The notes: generated by a model not told the origin, from the sequence alone. 64,000 bases of DNA from Salvia splendens (GCF_004379255.2 NC_056039.1:32811883-32875882); one strand, 5' to 3'; shown: positions 25,364-37,797, counted from the stretch's first letter. Made by a program: numbers and translations.

Positions 25364-27972
25364 ATGGATAATTTGATGAACTCACTTTTACTCTCTTGCT
25401 CTGTCACAGCCACTTTATTCTATGGCTGGAGAATCTTGAAGTGGCTATGGTTCACTCCAAGAAGCATCGAAAAGCGCATCCGGCAGCAGGGATTCCGTGG
25501 GAATCCATACAGATTCTTCTACGGAGATTTGAGAGAATCGAGCGTGACGAGGAAGGAAGCCAGGTCTAAACCCATGCTTTTCTCCCATGATATTGTTCCT
25601 AGAGTCATCCCTACCTTCCACAAAGCTCTCACAAACCATGGTATACATATATTTATCTTGCAATATTTCTTAAGTGAGAATCTTGAAAATCATTAAATTA
25701 ATTAAACTGCAGGTGAGAACTGCTTTGTCTGGTTTGGGCCAAAGCCTGCGTTACTGGTCATGGTTCCTGAGATTATAAGAGAGATTGTGTCGAAACATTA
25801 TGTTTTTCAAAAGCCTAGAAGCCCTTTAACTACACTTCTTGCTGGGGGGCTGTTATCACTCGAGCGGGATGAGTGGGCCAAGCATAGAAGACTCATCAAT
25901 CCCGCCTTCCACGCGGAGAAACTCAAGGTACTGTTGCTGTTGAGATATTTACGTGTGAGTTGTTTCGCGTCAAAAATGTGAAGTGAAAACTGATTAACTT
26001 AAATATTCAGTTGTTTTGATTTGGAACTTCACCGGGATTTTGTTGGTCAGTACGCTTCAATGAATGACATGGGTTATCGAGTTTTGCCATTCAGTTGTCC
26101 TATGTCAAAAATGTAAAGTTATTAGAGATTAACTTATTATTAATTGATTGTGGGATGGAACCTCACTAAAGTTTGATTGGCCTCTTATTCACGTATTAGG
26201 CGCATTTCAGTAATGAAATTCTATTTAGCCCCCCAAAAAATAACATAGTATTTCCTCCGTCCCAGCTAAATTATATCTATGACGAGAAGAATTAAATTAA
26301 ATTGCAACTTTATTTGTCTGTTGATGACTTTTGCAAGTATAGCATATGGTTCCTGCATTTCACTTGTGCTGTGGTGAAATGTTGAGCAAATGGGATGAGA
26401 TTTTAGGATCAAATGATGGATGTTGTGAAGTGGATGTTTGGCCTTACCTCCAAACCATGACGAGCGACGTGTTTTCAAGGACTGCGTTTGGAAGTAGCTA
26501 CGAGCAAGCGAGGAAGATGTCTGAATTGCAGAGAGAGGAAGCAAAGCACATTATGGAAGCCCATCGCTCTGTTCACATCCCTGGATACAGGTGCACATGT
26601 TCATCGTCTTTATTTCAATCCATTTACATATAATTAGGTTAACGTAAAGATTAGTTTTTAACATTTGCTTGTTTTTAATGGCTTTAAATCTCGTGGCCAG
26701 GTTTCTGCCCACAAGATTTAACAGGAGGATGAAAGAAACTAAGAGTGAAATAGAATCAATATTGCTTGGTATGATCAAGGAAAGACTAAAGGCAATGGAA
26801 GAAGAGACATATAGCAATGACTTGTTGGGAGTGCTACTTGAATCCAACTTCAAAGAACATGGAAATGATGGGTTGGAAATGAGCATTGAGAAGTGATCGA
26901 AGAGTGCAAACTATTCTACTTTGCGGGCCATGAGACCACGGCTTCCCTGCTCGTCTGGACGATGATCTTGTTGAGCAAGCATGGCGAGTGGCAGGCTCAG
27001 GCTAGAGACGAGGTTCTGCAAGTGTTTGGGAGGGCCAAACCTAATTTTCAAGAATCACACCAGCTCAAAATTGTAAGTATTAAGTTTCTCGTGTTTTACT
27101 TTATAGGGATGAGTAAGTAAGGTAGCATTTAGCCAAGCATACTTGACCTGTTTATTTAAGCGTACTTGATACACGATCGAGAGATCAACCGAATTTTGGT
27201 GAGGTTCTATCCAAAACTAATTGTTGATAGAATTAGCGACTCTTTAGGTATTTAAGTTGAACTATTCGTATTTGTTAATATCTCAACATGACCTTGTTAC
27301 CCCTAACGACACATTTGGCTCGAGCATGAGGTATGCTCTGATACCATGTTGAAAGTTCCATGCGAGCCATATTTGGGAAAATCTCTCTAGATTTTGTATT
27401 GAATTAATTTGCTATGCACTTACAATGTTTTATAGAGTCACAACTTACAAGGGAATTGTATAATGAAAAAATCAATTACAACTAATATTATTTCATGATT
27501 TGCATGGTTTGCTAATTGACTTGATTCTTATTTCATGGTCAATTAGGTTAGCATGATCTTGCACGAGGCTCTAAGATTATACCCGCCGGTGGCTGTTCTT
27601 GCTCGAACTCATCACGAGGAATGTAGGCTCGGAAGGGTTAGCATCCCAGCAGGAGTCCAACTCATCCTGCCTGCGATTTTATTGCATCATAACCCTGAAA
27701 TATGGGGTCATGATGCAACGGAATTTAAACCTGAGAGGTTCAGTGAAGGCGTGGAGAAGGCCGTGCAGGGGAAGTTAGCCTACTTCCCCTTCGGGTGGGG
27801 GCCGAGGATATGCATCGGCCAAAAATTTGCTATGTTGGAAGCTAAGACAACGATAGCTATGATTCTGCAGCGGTATTCGTTCCGGCTATCGTCCTCGTAC
27901 TCGCACGCTCCTCATCCAGTCATCACACTACAACCTCAGTATGGAGCACACTTGATGCTTACAAAACTATAA
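25364..27972 (+). pseudogene. CYP72A-type cytochrome P450, copy 1, single frameshift
   Basis: An ER-anchored monooxygenase gene of the CYP72 clan, which includes secologanin synthase and triterpenoid oxidases; the substrate cannot be told. Exons: 25364-25640, 25713-25927, 26343-26590, 26701-27072, 27547-27972. Seen: an N-terminal hydrophobic anchor, WFTP hinge, I-helix AGHETT, K-helix EALR, PERF, and heme loop [10 protein letters not shown]. All five exons and splice sites are intact. Compared with copy 3, one base is missing near 26890 in exon 4, where GAGGAAGTG should read but the text has GAGAAGTG. This creates an immediate TGA and shifts the last third, including the heme loop, out of frame. 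It would otherwise encode about 512 residues. A fresh pseudogene, or an assembly error in a working gene. Confidence 0.85.
27335..27420 (-). mobile_element. Copia-type LTR fragment with primer-binding site in CYP72A copy 1 intron 4
   Basis: GCTCTGATACCA (27335-27346) is the complement of the initiator-tRNA primer site, directly followed by TGTTGAAAG, an LTR-like end. No second LTR or coding part was found in the intron; the right edge is uncertain. Confidence 0.5.
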
Positions 27973-28651
27973 TAAACCATGAAAATATATGTGGTTGGGT
28001 TGGATGAATATTAATAATGTGAAAGATGATGTGGAGGAGATATAAATGAATTAAATATTGAAAAAGTGGATGGTTGGGTTGGGTTGGGGATTGCTTATAA
28101 ATATGGTCTAAGGGACGGAAACTTAAAGCAACAATTGACTTATCTTTTTCGTGTAAATATCTTTAGAAATATTATTATTTTTAACTCCACAATAAAACAT
28201 ATATGCATTAAAAATTAAAATATCCAATTGCAATCTATGATCTTGACTGATTCGGCATGATTCATGCAATAAATTAGTTTTGATTAGTCAGTAAAAAAAC
28301 ATAAACAGCTTTTTCTTGTACAATATTATAATATACTACCAAAGATCTTATAATCTCTTTGACAAAGAAATTGGTCGATATATTGTTAGAAAACTTGTAG
28401 CGTCAACCAAATCAACCAGTTTGACGAGCTTGATTGGTAAGATGTTTCCCTTCCATCTAATAGGTCGGGTGTTCGAGTCACTTAATCGGATTAACTGCTT
28501 CTATTCGAAAATGGCAGATTGAAAATAAAAGAATCCACACGAATTACACAACACCCCCAAGCAATCATTCCAAGTAATAGTTAAAATATTTTAAAATATG
28601 GATCATCATCTATAAATTCTCTATGCAAACACTAATTAAAATCAATAAAGT
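27973..28651. other. Spacer between CYP72A copies 1 and 2
   Basis: AT-rich 3' flank of copy 1 and 5' flank of copy 2. No coding region or clear repeat was seen. Confidence 0.6.
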
Positions 28652-28777
28652 ATGGATGTTTTCATCTTGTTAGCATCAATTCCCTGCGTTGTTGTAGCTC
28701 TAATATATCTATGGCAACTATTAAATTGGGTACGGTTTACTCCCAAAAAACTCGAAAAACTCCTACGGCAGCAGGGC

Positions 28778-28956
28778 TATTGAAAGATATGAGTATTATT
28801 CATTCAACTTGTTCAGAGAATTACAATAGGTACGCCTCCTTTAAATAGGCTAAGAGTTACATAAAATTGGCAAGATTTGCCATAATACTCATTCCCTAAT
28901 TAATTTTTTTTCCTTGCTTACCTATTTTCCTTACTTACATATTTTCCTTTCTAACA
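28778..28956 (-). repeat. Left (3') LTR of the copia element
   Basis: Plus-strand text runs from TATTGAAAGATATG to TTTCTAACA. It differs from the other LTR by three substitutions and one single-base indel. Confidence 0.93.
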
Positions 28957-28969
28957 CCCCCCTCAAGTT
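28957..28969 (-). other. Polypurine tract
   Basis: Minus strand AACTTGAGGGGGG immediately upstream of the 3' LTR, the usual plus-strand priming site of copia elements. Confidence 0.8.
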
Positions 28970-31900
28970 AAGTAATGGGATTACCGATACTTAACTTGCC
29001 CAATACCTCATGGAAGCTTCTTGCATCGACAACTTTAGTGAGTATATCCGCCAACTGATCTTCAGATCTCACAAAAGGAAGTTCTACCGTCTTGGCCTCT
29101 ATATTGTCCTTGATGAAATGTCGATCCACCTCGACATGTTTTGTCCGATCATGCTGAACTGGATTTTCAGATATACTGATTGCCGCCTTATTATCACAGA
29201 ACAACTTACATGACTTCTGTGAGTTTAAGTTCAACTCAGTCATCAATTTCCTCAGCCACAGAATCTCAGTCAACCCACTCTTAATCCCTCGAAATTCAGC
29301 TTCTGCACTTGACAAGGCTACCACTTTCTGTTTTTTGCTTCTCCACGTGACAAGATTTCCTCCCACAAAGGTAAAATATCCAGCAGTTGATTTTCTGTCA
29401 TTTGGGTTCCCTGCCCAATCAGCATCCGTGAATCCATGAATCTCTAAATGTCCATGATTCTCGAATAGAATCCCATGGTTCGCTGTCCCTTTCAGATATC
29501 GAACAATCCTCAGTGTTGCTTCCCAGTGAGCTACTTGAGGTGCATGTATAAACTGACTAACTACTCCAACTGCATAAGCTATGTCGGGTCTAGTGTGGGA
29601 TAGGTATATCAATTTCCCAACTAAACGTTGATATCCCGTGCGGTGAGTGGCTTCAGCTCCTTCAACTATCCGCAGACCATGATTCTGAACCATAGGAGTA
29701 TCTGCTGGCTTACAGTCCAGTAGTCCTGTCTCGGTTAACAAGTCAAGTAAATATTTCCTCTGACTGATGAAGATCCCCTTCCTTGACCTTAGCACTTCTA
29801 TACCCAGAAAGTACTTTAGTAATCCCAAGTCCTTCATTTCAAACTCTGCAAACAAATTCTTCCTTAGCTTGCTTATTTCCTCTTCATCATCTCCCGTGAG
29901 AATCATGTCATCTACATAGATGATGAGGCATGTAATCTTTCCTTCTCTTTTCTTCAAGAATAATGTATGATCAGAGTTGCTTTGTTCATACCCATACTTC
30001 TTCATTGCCTCAGAGAATCTCCCAAACCAAGCTCTAGGTGACTGCTTTAGCCCATATAGTGTTCGTTTTAGTTTGCAAATCTTTCCTACTTCGAAATCTC
30101 CAACAAATCCAGGTGGTGGCTCCATGTAAATGGGCTTCTACAGTTCCCCATGTAAGAATGCGTTTGTCACGTCGAACTGATATAGTGGCCATTCCCTGAC
30201 TGCCGCTATTGAGAAGAGCACTCGAATAGTACTCATTTTTGCTACCGGTGAGAATGTTTCAGCATAATCAACTCCATAAGTCTGAGTGTATCCTTTGGCC
30301 ACAAGTCTCGCCTTATACCTTTCAATCGACCCATCTGGCCTCCGTTTGATAGTGAAGACCCATCTGCATCCCACAGTTCGAACTCCATCAAGTTTAAGAC
30401 ATACTTCCCATGTATTGTTCTTTATCAGAGCCCGCATTTCTACTAGCATTGCTTCTCGCTAGTGAGCAATTTTCATAGCCTCCTCGGCCGTATATGGGAT
30501 TTCTTCTTCTTCGTAAAGTGCTGCTTCAAACGCCCTAGCCATCTCTGTTAGATTTGCTTTAGCCAGATTCGCCATAGAATATCGGCTTCTACTAATCCTC
30601 TCAGGACTGTATCTCTTAGCTGGGACCCCACGAGTAGTTCTGTTGGGGAGTATATAGCGGCCGGTATCACCATCAATTGTTGCATTCTCATTCTCGTCTA
30701 CACCAAAAGTGTCAGGAGTAATAACTGTATTATCTGAGCTAGTTTTAGGAATTACCTCGGATATCATTGGAGGAGGACTCGATTCAGGCGTAGGCGGTTG
30801 AGGAGGCTCTACAGCAGATGTGACTGACTCGGCAGTGACACTAGCTTGTTCTGTTGGTTCCACGTTCGAGATACTTGGATGTGGCATCAGAAAACTGAGG
30901 GGTCTAATTTTATCACACCCCCCCTGAACAGCACTCCCCCTGACCCCGAGGTTGGGTGTGATAGAAGTATTCACTTTCTAGAAAATTACAATTCATGGTT
31001 GTTATAACCTTCCTAGACCCCGGGTGATAGCATCGATAGCCCTTCTGATTTACCCCATACCCCAAAAAAACACATTTTATTGCACATGCAGAAAATTTTC
31101 CTCTTTCGTGTTTCGGTACATGCACATAAACGAAACAACCAAAGATTTTGAGCGGAAGTATGAGAGGTGGGGGAATATCAGTAAGGGATGCGAGAGTCTG
31201 CAAAGGAGTTTTCATACCCAAAATTTTGGTAGGCAAACGATTAATCAGGTAGACAGCAGTGGCAACAGCTTCGGGCCATAAAAATTTAGGAACATTTGAG
31301 TCAAAAAACAGGGCTCTCGTGACCTCTAGGATTATCCTATTCTTTCGTTCAGCTACACCATTTTGTTCAGGAGTGTAAGAACAAGTAGTTTGATGAACTA
31401 ACCCCTTTTCTCTAAAAAAATCAGTCATGTCTTTGTTAACAAATTCCCTACCATTATCGGATCTAAGAATTTTGATCGTGGTATGGAATTGTGTCTGGAT
31501 CATTGTAAAGAAACGGGTAAATTTTTCAAAAACGTCAGATTTATGAAAATATTTAAAACCATGATCTAGAGAAAAAATGAGAAAATATTTAAAACCAATA
31601 TACCCAAGTCAATCTAGTGCAGTCATCCACAAAAATGAGAAAATATTTAAAACCATGATCACCAACAATAGGAGCTGGACCCCAAACATCGGCATGCACT
31701 AGAGAAAAAATAGTCTTAACACGAGTATCACTTGATCTAAAGGATTGTCTGTGGTTTTTTGCCAAAACACAAGATTCGCAAGTAATATCCTTAAAATGGG
31801 AAAACTTTGGAAAAAGCAATTTTAAATACCCCGATGATGGATGCCCCAATCTGCGGTGCCACAACCAAGCTTCCCGATTTGCAGATCCGTGAGCAAGCAT

Positions 31901-32835
31901 CGCGGTGCCACCTTGTTGAGTAATCTCATCCACATAATAAAGACCTTGACGCTCAGTGCCACGCCCAATTATCCTCCTCGTCCTGATATCCTGTAATACA
32001 CAGAAATTTGGATGCATTAGTAACGTACAGTTTAATTCTTTCGTCACGTGGCTGATAGACATAAGTTTATGAGATAATTTGGGCACATAGAGGCAATTTG
32101 TAAGCTTCAGGGTTGGGGATATTTCAATGGTTCCACTCCCACCCATAGCGGTCAACTCTCCACCGGCAGTTTGAATTTGGCTTTTAGTTACCCCATTAAA
32201 TTCACAAAAATCTTTCAGATCGTAGGTCTTAGTATCAGTTGCCCCACAATAAAAAATCCACTCACTCTCCTTAGGGTCAATTTTACTTTGGGCAATGCAT
32301 GTAATAGGTATATTTTCCAAGGGTGCAAAACGATTTGGGCTTAAGACGGAACTTTCAGACAGTTTTGGGGTCAAACGTGGAATATAGTTTTTCTAGGGTC
32401 CTAACTGTAATTTTCCCGGGTCATATTGCATATATTCTGAACTATAAGGACCAGAAATTAAATTACTCATGCTTTGGGGTTTATTCTGAAAATCAAATTG
32501 GGGATCGGGGTTTCTCAACCCTAATCTGTTACCTCCATATGACCCGCCTCCTTTCTTCTCCGCGAAGGCTGCCTCGCTGGGCCTGCCGCCTCCACCCGGT
32601 TGAGGACCGGTATCTCCTGCTCTCCCACGGGTGTTAGTCATCTCCCTATTCCCTGCTCCTTGCAGAAATAATCTGCCTCCATCTTCGACTCCGATGGCTA
32701 ATCGAGCTTTAGCCTTTTGATTTTCATCCCACCATTCCGGAAATCCAACGAGGAGGAAACATGTATCTCGAGTATGTCTTTGTTTTCCGCAATGAGAGCA
32801 CCAAAATTTTGATTTGTCGGGTTTGAAACCGCCTT
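28968..32835 (-). pseudogene. Copia gag-pol remains, several stops and frameshifts
   Basis: Read from right to left. A gag zinc knuckle (CX2CX4HX4C) lies at about 32780-32830, but the N-terminal gag domain is missing, as only about 100 bases separate it from the primer site. A protease region follows at about 32280, where the expected DSGA reads YCGA, so the catalytic Asp is lost. Then come the GAG-pre-integrase motif (HRRLGHPS), integrase (HADVWGP), reverse transcriptase with [10 protein letters not shown] and YVDDMIL, and RNase H with DADWAGNP and SSAEAEF. Frames change between 31589 and 31503 and near 30950. TAG stops lie near 30457 and at 30138. A small AAAATGAGAAAATATTTAAA duplication disturbs the integrase region near 31570-31650. 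Cannot be autonomous. Confidence 0.9.
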
Positions 32836-32924
32836 GGCGATTGGGCTGTTGCGCGGCGGTTCGTGGTGGTGGCTGTTTTGGTCGGGAAAGGTATTAGGCT
32901 ATGATGATTTTGTTATGAGCCTTT

Positions 32925-32936
32925 GCTCTGGTACCA
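32925..32936 (-). other. Primer-binding site
   Basis: TGGTACCAGAGC on the minus strand, directly after the 5' LTR. One base differs from the usual initiator-tRNA site TGGTATCAGAGC. Confidence 0.85.
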
Positions 32937-33114
32937 TGTTGAAAGATATGAGTATTATTCATTCAACTTGTTCAGAGAATTACAATAGGTACGCCTCCTT
33001 AAATAGGCCAAGAGTTACATAAAATTGGCAAGATTTGCCATAATACTCATTCCCTAATTAATTTTTTTTCCTTGGTTACCTATTTTCCTTACTTACATAT
33101 TTTCCTTTCTAACA
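32937..33114 (-). repeat. Right (5') LTR of the copia element
   Basis: Plus-strand text runs from TGTTGAAAG to CTAACA, with proper TG...CA ends. Confidence 0.93.
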
Positions 33115-33527
33115 ATGGCTTCAAGGGAAATTCTTACAAGTTTTTCTTTGGAGATTTCAAAGAGATAGGCAGCATTATAAAGGAAGCTGAGTCCAAACCT
33201 ATGAGTTTTTCCAATTATATTGCTCCTAGAGCTAATCCCATCTATCACAATGCTATCCAAAACTATGGTATGTGTTAACTTTGGTATTATTATGTTATGC
33301 CTTCGAGCTCATCGGGTTATGTATTTAAACAGTGAGTTTTTCAGTTTCGTCGGCTATAACTGCATCAATTTTGGTGTTGTTTTTTCCTCTTTTATTGCTT
33401 TTATTGTGTGTGTGTCATTTATAACAGTGTGCACCTACTTCTCATGCAACTTAAAATTATAATTGTTTATTGAGTACTTAACTACAAGTAAAAAATGATA
33501 CTACTACTACTGTTGTTTAGATGGTTA

Positions 33528-35625
33528 GGGTATCCACAGTGGCAATAGCCCAGCAATAGCCCAGCCATAGCCCAGCCACAAACTCCTCCTGCCACATCAT
33601 CAATACTAAAAATCCTCCTGCCACATCAGAAATAGCCCAGCCATATCATAAATAGCCCAGCCACATCAATAGCCACATCACTAAATAACACAATATACGG
33701 AATTTAATTTACAAGACATATACGGGAAACATTAATAATACTATTTTACTTTAAAAAAAATACAAAAAATTAAAAAAGTACTAAAATTTTAAAAAAGTAC
33801 ATTAATAATAAAAATTACATTAAAAAAAGTACATTACTTAAAAAAAATAACTCGGTGGCTCCCTCGATTCCGTCGTCGCCGTCGCCACCGCCTCCGCCGC
33901 CGCCACCGTCACCGTCACCGCCGTATCCGTCGCCACCGCCTCCGCCGCCTCCGTCGCCACTGTCACCGCCGCCTCCGCTGCCACCGCCGCTGCCGCCTCC
34001 ACGCAAATCGTCATTCATGCTCTCGAGCAATGTGAAGAGAAATCTCTTCTCCTGGGGGTCCGTCGCCGCTCGCCATTCGGCTAACGTCTTCACCATCATC
34101 TGGCGCGTTTGTTGACGCGCGAAGTACTTGAGATCCTCTGTAGACTGGCGGTCAAAGGGGGGATGCCGACTGGACCTCCTGGGAACCCCCGGCGGCCCCC
34201 CTCGCCGCCCGTTGCGCCCGCTTTTTGCCCAATGGGGCGAGGTCGGCGGCCGAACGAACGAGGGGTGGGGAGCACCTGGTCCGTCTCGGGGAGGTCGTGG
34301 GAACCACCGCTGCTGCCGCTGAAATCCCCGGTATAGTTCAATCGTTGCCGTTTCGGCCAGCCAGCATCGACACCTACTCGGAATTTCTCAGAGTCGTTCA
34401 GCACAAGATAGCAGTTCCAGTAGGTGAAGTCCTTATACAACCCGGGCTGGGGGAAGGCTTTCTCCGCTATCCTCCTGCAGTCGTCCTCCGTTTGGCCACT
34501 ACTCTGCATGCGGAGGGCGTTGGCGTACAAACCGGAAATTTGGGAGACGGCAGCCCTGATTCGGTTCCACGCCTTCCGGCAATCCTCCCCGTTGTGTGGC
34601 CTCCCCTCCGGGCAAAATCGCTGGTAGGCTGCTGCTACCTTGCCCCACATGTTGACTCCTCTGGTTATTAGAAACAAGAGGATCGTCGCAAACACTCACC
34701 CACGCCCTTGACAGGGCAACGTTCTCCTCGTCCGTCCACCTTCTCCGTGCCGTGGGGTCATCCCCACCCGGCTGCGACGACTCCCCGACCTTCTTTCCCT
34801 TGCCCTTCTTCTTTGGGGCGCCACTACCCTGCACTGCTCCCCCCGTTTGAACGGGAGTTTCCGGAACTCCGAGACTATCAAACCCCAAATCCGCCAACGA
34901 AAATTCATCAAAACCGCTCGGCGTGAACTGCGCATCCGTTGGGGTCGATGTGTGCGACGAAGCAGTGCTGAAATCAAAACTGGGGCGATAGACGTTCCCC
35001 CGCGTCACCTGCGTCGCCGGTACTCCCGCCGGCGTCCCCTGCGTCGCCGATCCACCCCCGGGCATCATCTGCATATTGGGTGCCCACCCCGGCATCATCT
35101 GCATATTGGGTCCCCAACCCGGCATCGTCGGGAACCCCCCCGGCCGACTCCCTCCGGTCGGCATCCCGGATAGCATCTGCTGCCACGGGTACATGTTGTA
35201 GTACCCGGGCATCTGATTCCATCCGCCTCCAATATTAATTGGGGGAGTTTGAGAACCACTCGTCCCTGAACTAGGCTCGTTGTTTAGATCCATTTCTCGG
35301 TGTTGATCTTGTATAGAAATTTAGATAGAGAGAGTACTCGTTAATACAAGTGGTGCGAATGAAAATGAAGTGCAAATCGCGTATATATAGTGTCGGGAAA
35401 ATTTAAAAAAAAAATAAAAAAAAACCGCTGGGCGATGCGCTGGGCGATTCCGACGCTGCAATGGCGCCGAGTGGATCGCCCAGCGCCCGACGACCGCCTA
35501 GCGCTAGGCGATTTTTAATTCCGAAAAACCGCTCGGCGGTTTTCGGAGGCTGCAATGGTTCGCCTAGCGACCGCCTAGCGCCGGCGCTCGGCTAGGCGGT
35601 GCGCTAGGCGCCATTGTGGATAGCC
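33528..35625 (-). mobile_element. PIF/Harbinger element with ORF1 only, in intron 1 of CYP72A copy 2
   Basis: Starts GGGTATCCACAGTGG and ends CCATTGTGGATAGCC, inverted partners, with TTA on both sides (33525-33527 and 35626-35628). The left subterminal part is packed with ATAGCCCAGC and CCACATCA repeats, the right with GCCTAGCG-type repeats. It encodes a Myb/SANT-like ORF1 on the minus strand but no DDE transposase, so it is non-autonomous. The right end stops about ten bases before the exon 2 splice acceptor. Confidence 0.9.
33815..35293 (-). pseudogene. Harbinger ORF1 (Myb/SANT-like DNA-binding protein), frameshifted
   Basis: ORF1 of Harbinger elements encodes a DNA-binding partner of the transposase. 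It begins with MDLNNEPSSG, then a Gly/Met/Pro-rich region with GWGPNMQMMPG-type repeats. The trihelix-like domain follows: RRRWTDEENVALSRAW and, in a second frame, NMWGKVAAAYQRFCPEGR. Then come the conserved NCYLVLNDSEKF and, in a third frame near 34099, EWRAATDPQEKRFL. Frame changes are near 34655 and 34100. The C-terminus is a Gly/Asp-rich low-complexity tail. The protein is thus broken in at least two places. Confidence 0.8.
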
Positions 35626-37797
35626 TTACAATTGTCAGGTGAGAATAGCTTTGTTTGGTTTGGGCCAAAGCCTGCACTAAGCATCACAAATCCTGAAATG
35701 ATACGAGAGATTATGTCGAAAATGGATGTTTTCCCGAAGCCTTCGGATGATCCACTTAAGCTGCTTTCAAAAGGAATAGCATCATTCGAGGCAGAGAAAT
35801 GGGCCAAGCATAGGAAACTGATCAGCCCCGCCTTCCACATCGACAGATTGAAGGTAAAACAGACAAGAATATGATCTAGATTCGTATCTAATATCAGTGT
35901 GTTGAGCAATTAAACACAACGGATATTTAGAGAAATAGGCCTTAATTTAATAAAGTTCAATACACTTATATCTAGTACATATATTTTTAGAGAAATATAT
36001 TAATTTTGTGTAATAGAAACTAATGAGGAAGTATTGTTTTTTTTCCCTTTCGATGTAAACAAACAGCATATGGTTCCATCATTCTACTTGAGCTGTGGTG
36101 ATATGTTGAGGAAATGGGATGAGATGGTAGGAAATGAAGGAAGTTGTGAAGTGGATGTGTGGCCTTCTCTTCAGACAATGACGAGTGATGTGATTTCAAG
36201 AACTGCATTTGGGAGTAGCCATGAAGAAGGAAGGAAGATATTTGAACTGCAAAGAGAGCAGATGACTCTCATTGTTGAGGCGGCTGGCTCTTTGTTTATT
36301 CCCGGGTGGAGGTATGTTCATCTGTTAAGGACAGGAGAGTGAAAGAAATTGTGAAGGAAATCGAATCAATGATGCTTGAAATCATCGATAAAAAAAGAGA
36401 AGCGATGGAAGCAGTGGATGAAAAAGCATAGAAATGAGCCCGGAATGAGCATTAGGGAAGTGATCGAGGAGTGCAAAATCTTCTACTTTGCGGGCCAAGA
36501 GACCAATTCGTCCCTGCTGGTCTGGACAATGATCCTTTTGAGCAAGCACCAAGACTGGCAAATTCGTGCCAGGGACGAGGTCGTGCAAGTTTTCGGGAGA
36601 GGGAAACCCGGTTATCAAGATTTAAACCACCTCAAAACTGTGAGTAGTCCGCATACAAATATGGCATGATATAGAAATATGTTTTTACATATATTTATGA
36701 TTTATTTTATATAATACCCGTATTTTCTCTTGTGACATTAAAAATGTACTCCCTCTGTTTTAAGTGAAATTAATCTTTAGCGAGTTAATTGAAAAGATAA
36801 TAAAGTAAGTAAGAAAACAAAGAAAGAATAAAATAGTGTCAACTAATTTTTGCATGTGTAGATGAGCATGATCCTGCACGAGGCTCTGAGGCTATATCCA
36901 TCGGGGGGTAACATTTACGCGGTCGACCCACACGGAAGCCAGCTTAGGAAAGCTGAGGCTACCGGCAGGAGTGCAGCTAGCACTGCAGGTGCCGAGGGTG
37001 TGTTTAGGGCAGAACTTCGCGATGTTGGAAGCGCAGCGTTATTCGTTCCAACTGTCACCGGCGTATACACATGCTCCTTATTCGCTGTTCACTCTACAAC
37101 CTCAACATGGCGCACATTTGATTCTTACCAAACTATCACACTATGAAACACATGGTTTTATATTTTCTATGTCTGATTTGTGTAATAATGTGTCCAGTTA
37201 ATAATGTCTCAAAATTACATTATGATAGTCTCATTTATAATCTCTCAAACTCAAGAAAAAAAGTCTAATTATCTTATAGTATATGGTTGGACTCCTTTAG
37301 TTTTTAGTCACAAAAACTGAGTTCCTTAATCTATGTGTACGAAGCGAAGCCTCTGAGATGTTAGAGAGAATAATATAGAGTATATATTTTTGTTTCTACT
37401 ACTTAATAGGTGATGTGGAATTTTATGAGATGTTGCTTAGCATATCAAGTAAAAGAGAATATAATTTAATGTATTAAAATACTATATAGAGAGAAAGCGT
37501 AATTAAAATAATGATAAATATAGTGAAAATATAGATAGATGTATTATTGGAGGTGTGATCAATTGCTCACACGACCTTTAACTGCTAACTACAACTAATT
37601 TAGAACCATAAGATTTGTAGATATCTAGTGGTCTACAAATTGCCCATATGTAATTTTATGTTATTATTATTTAAATTTAAAAAAATAAGAAAACTATCAA
37701 AATTAAGGTTTTAAATCAAAATATCTATATAGTGTATTAAACATATCAATACAATTCATTGAATATGTCAAACACAATTTAGTATTGACTTTTCATC

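Larger units (their letters stand above)
28778..33114 (-). mobile_element. Copia LTR retrotransposon inside exon 1 of CYP72A copy 2
   Basis: 4337 bp on the minus strand with LTRs of 178-179 bp. A primer site TGGTACCAGAGC abuts the 5' LTR, and a TTGAGGGGGG purine tract abuts the 3' LTR. The target duplication is AGGGC at 28773-28777 and ATGGC at 33115-33119 (one mismatch). Removing the element rejoins the P450 frame exactly (CAGGGC|TTCAAG). The interior carries gag and pol remains. Confidence 0.95.
28652..37201 (+). pseudogene. CYP72A-type cytochrome P450, copy 2, destroyed by insertions and deletions
   Basis: The same gene family as its neighbours, in pieces. Exon 1 is 28652-28777 plus 33120-33267, split by a copia element. 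Intron 1 holds a Harbinger element. Exon 2 is 35639-35853 and exon 3 is 36067-36311. Intron 3 and the start of exon 4 are deleted, and exon 4 has a TAG at about 36429 and lacks the DDLLG segment. The end of exon 4 (AGQETNSS) ends near 36640. Exon 5 (36862 on) has lost the middle, from after the K-helix up to the heme loop, leaving GQNFAMLEA. The normal stop is gone and the frame runs to 37201. The I-helix and C-terminus are still recognisable. Confidence 0.92.

Noticed and set aside
33855..34115. Pro/Ser-rich plus-strand frame
   Set aside because: It is the complement of the Gly/Asp-rich tail of Harbinger ORF1, whose conserved motif EWRAATDPQEKR lies on the minus strand.
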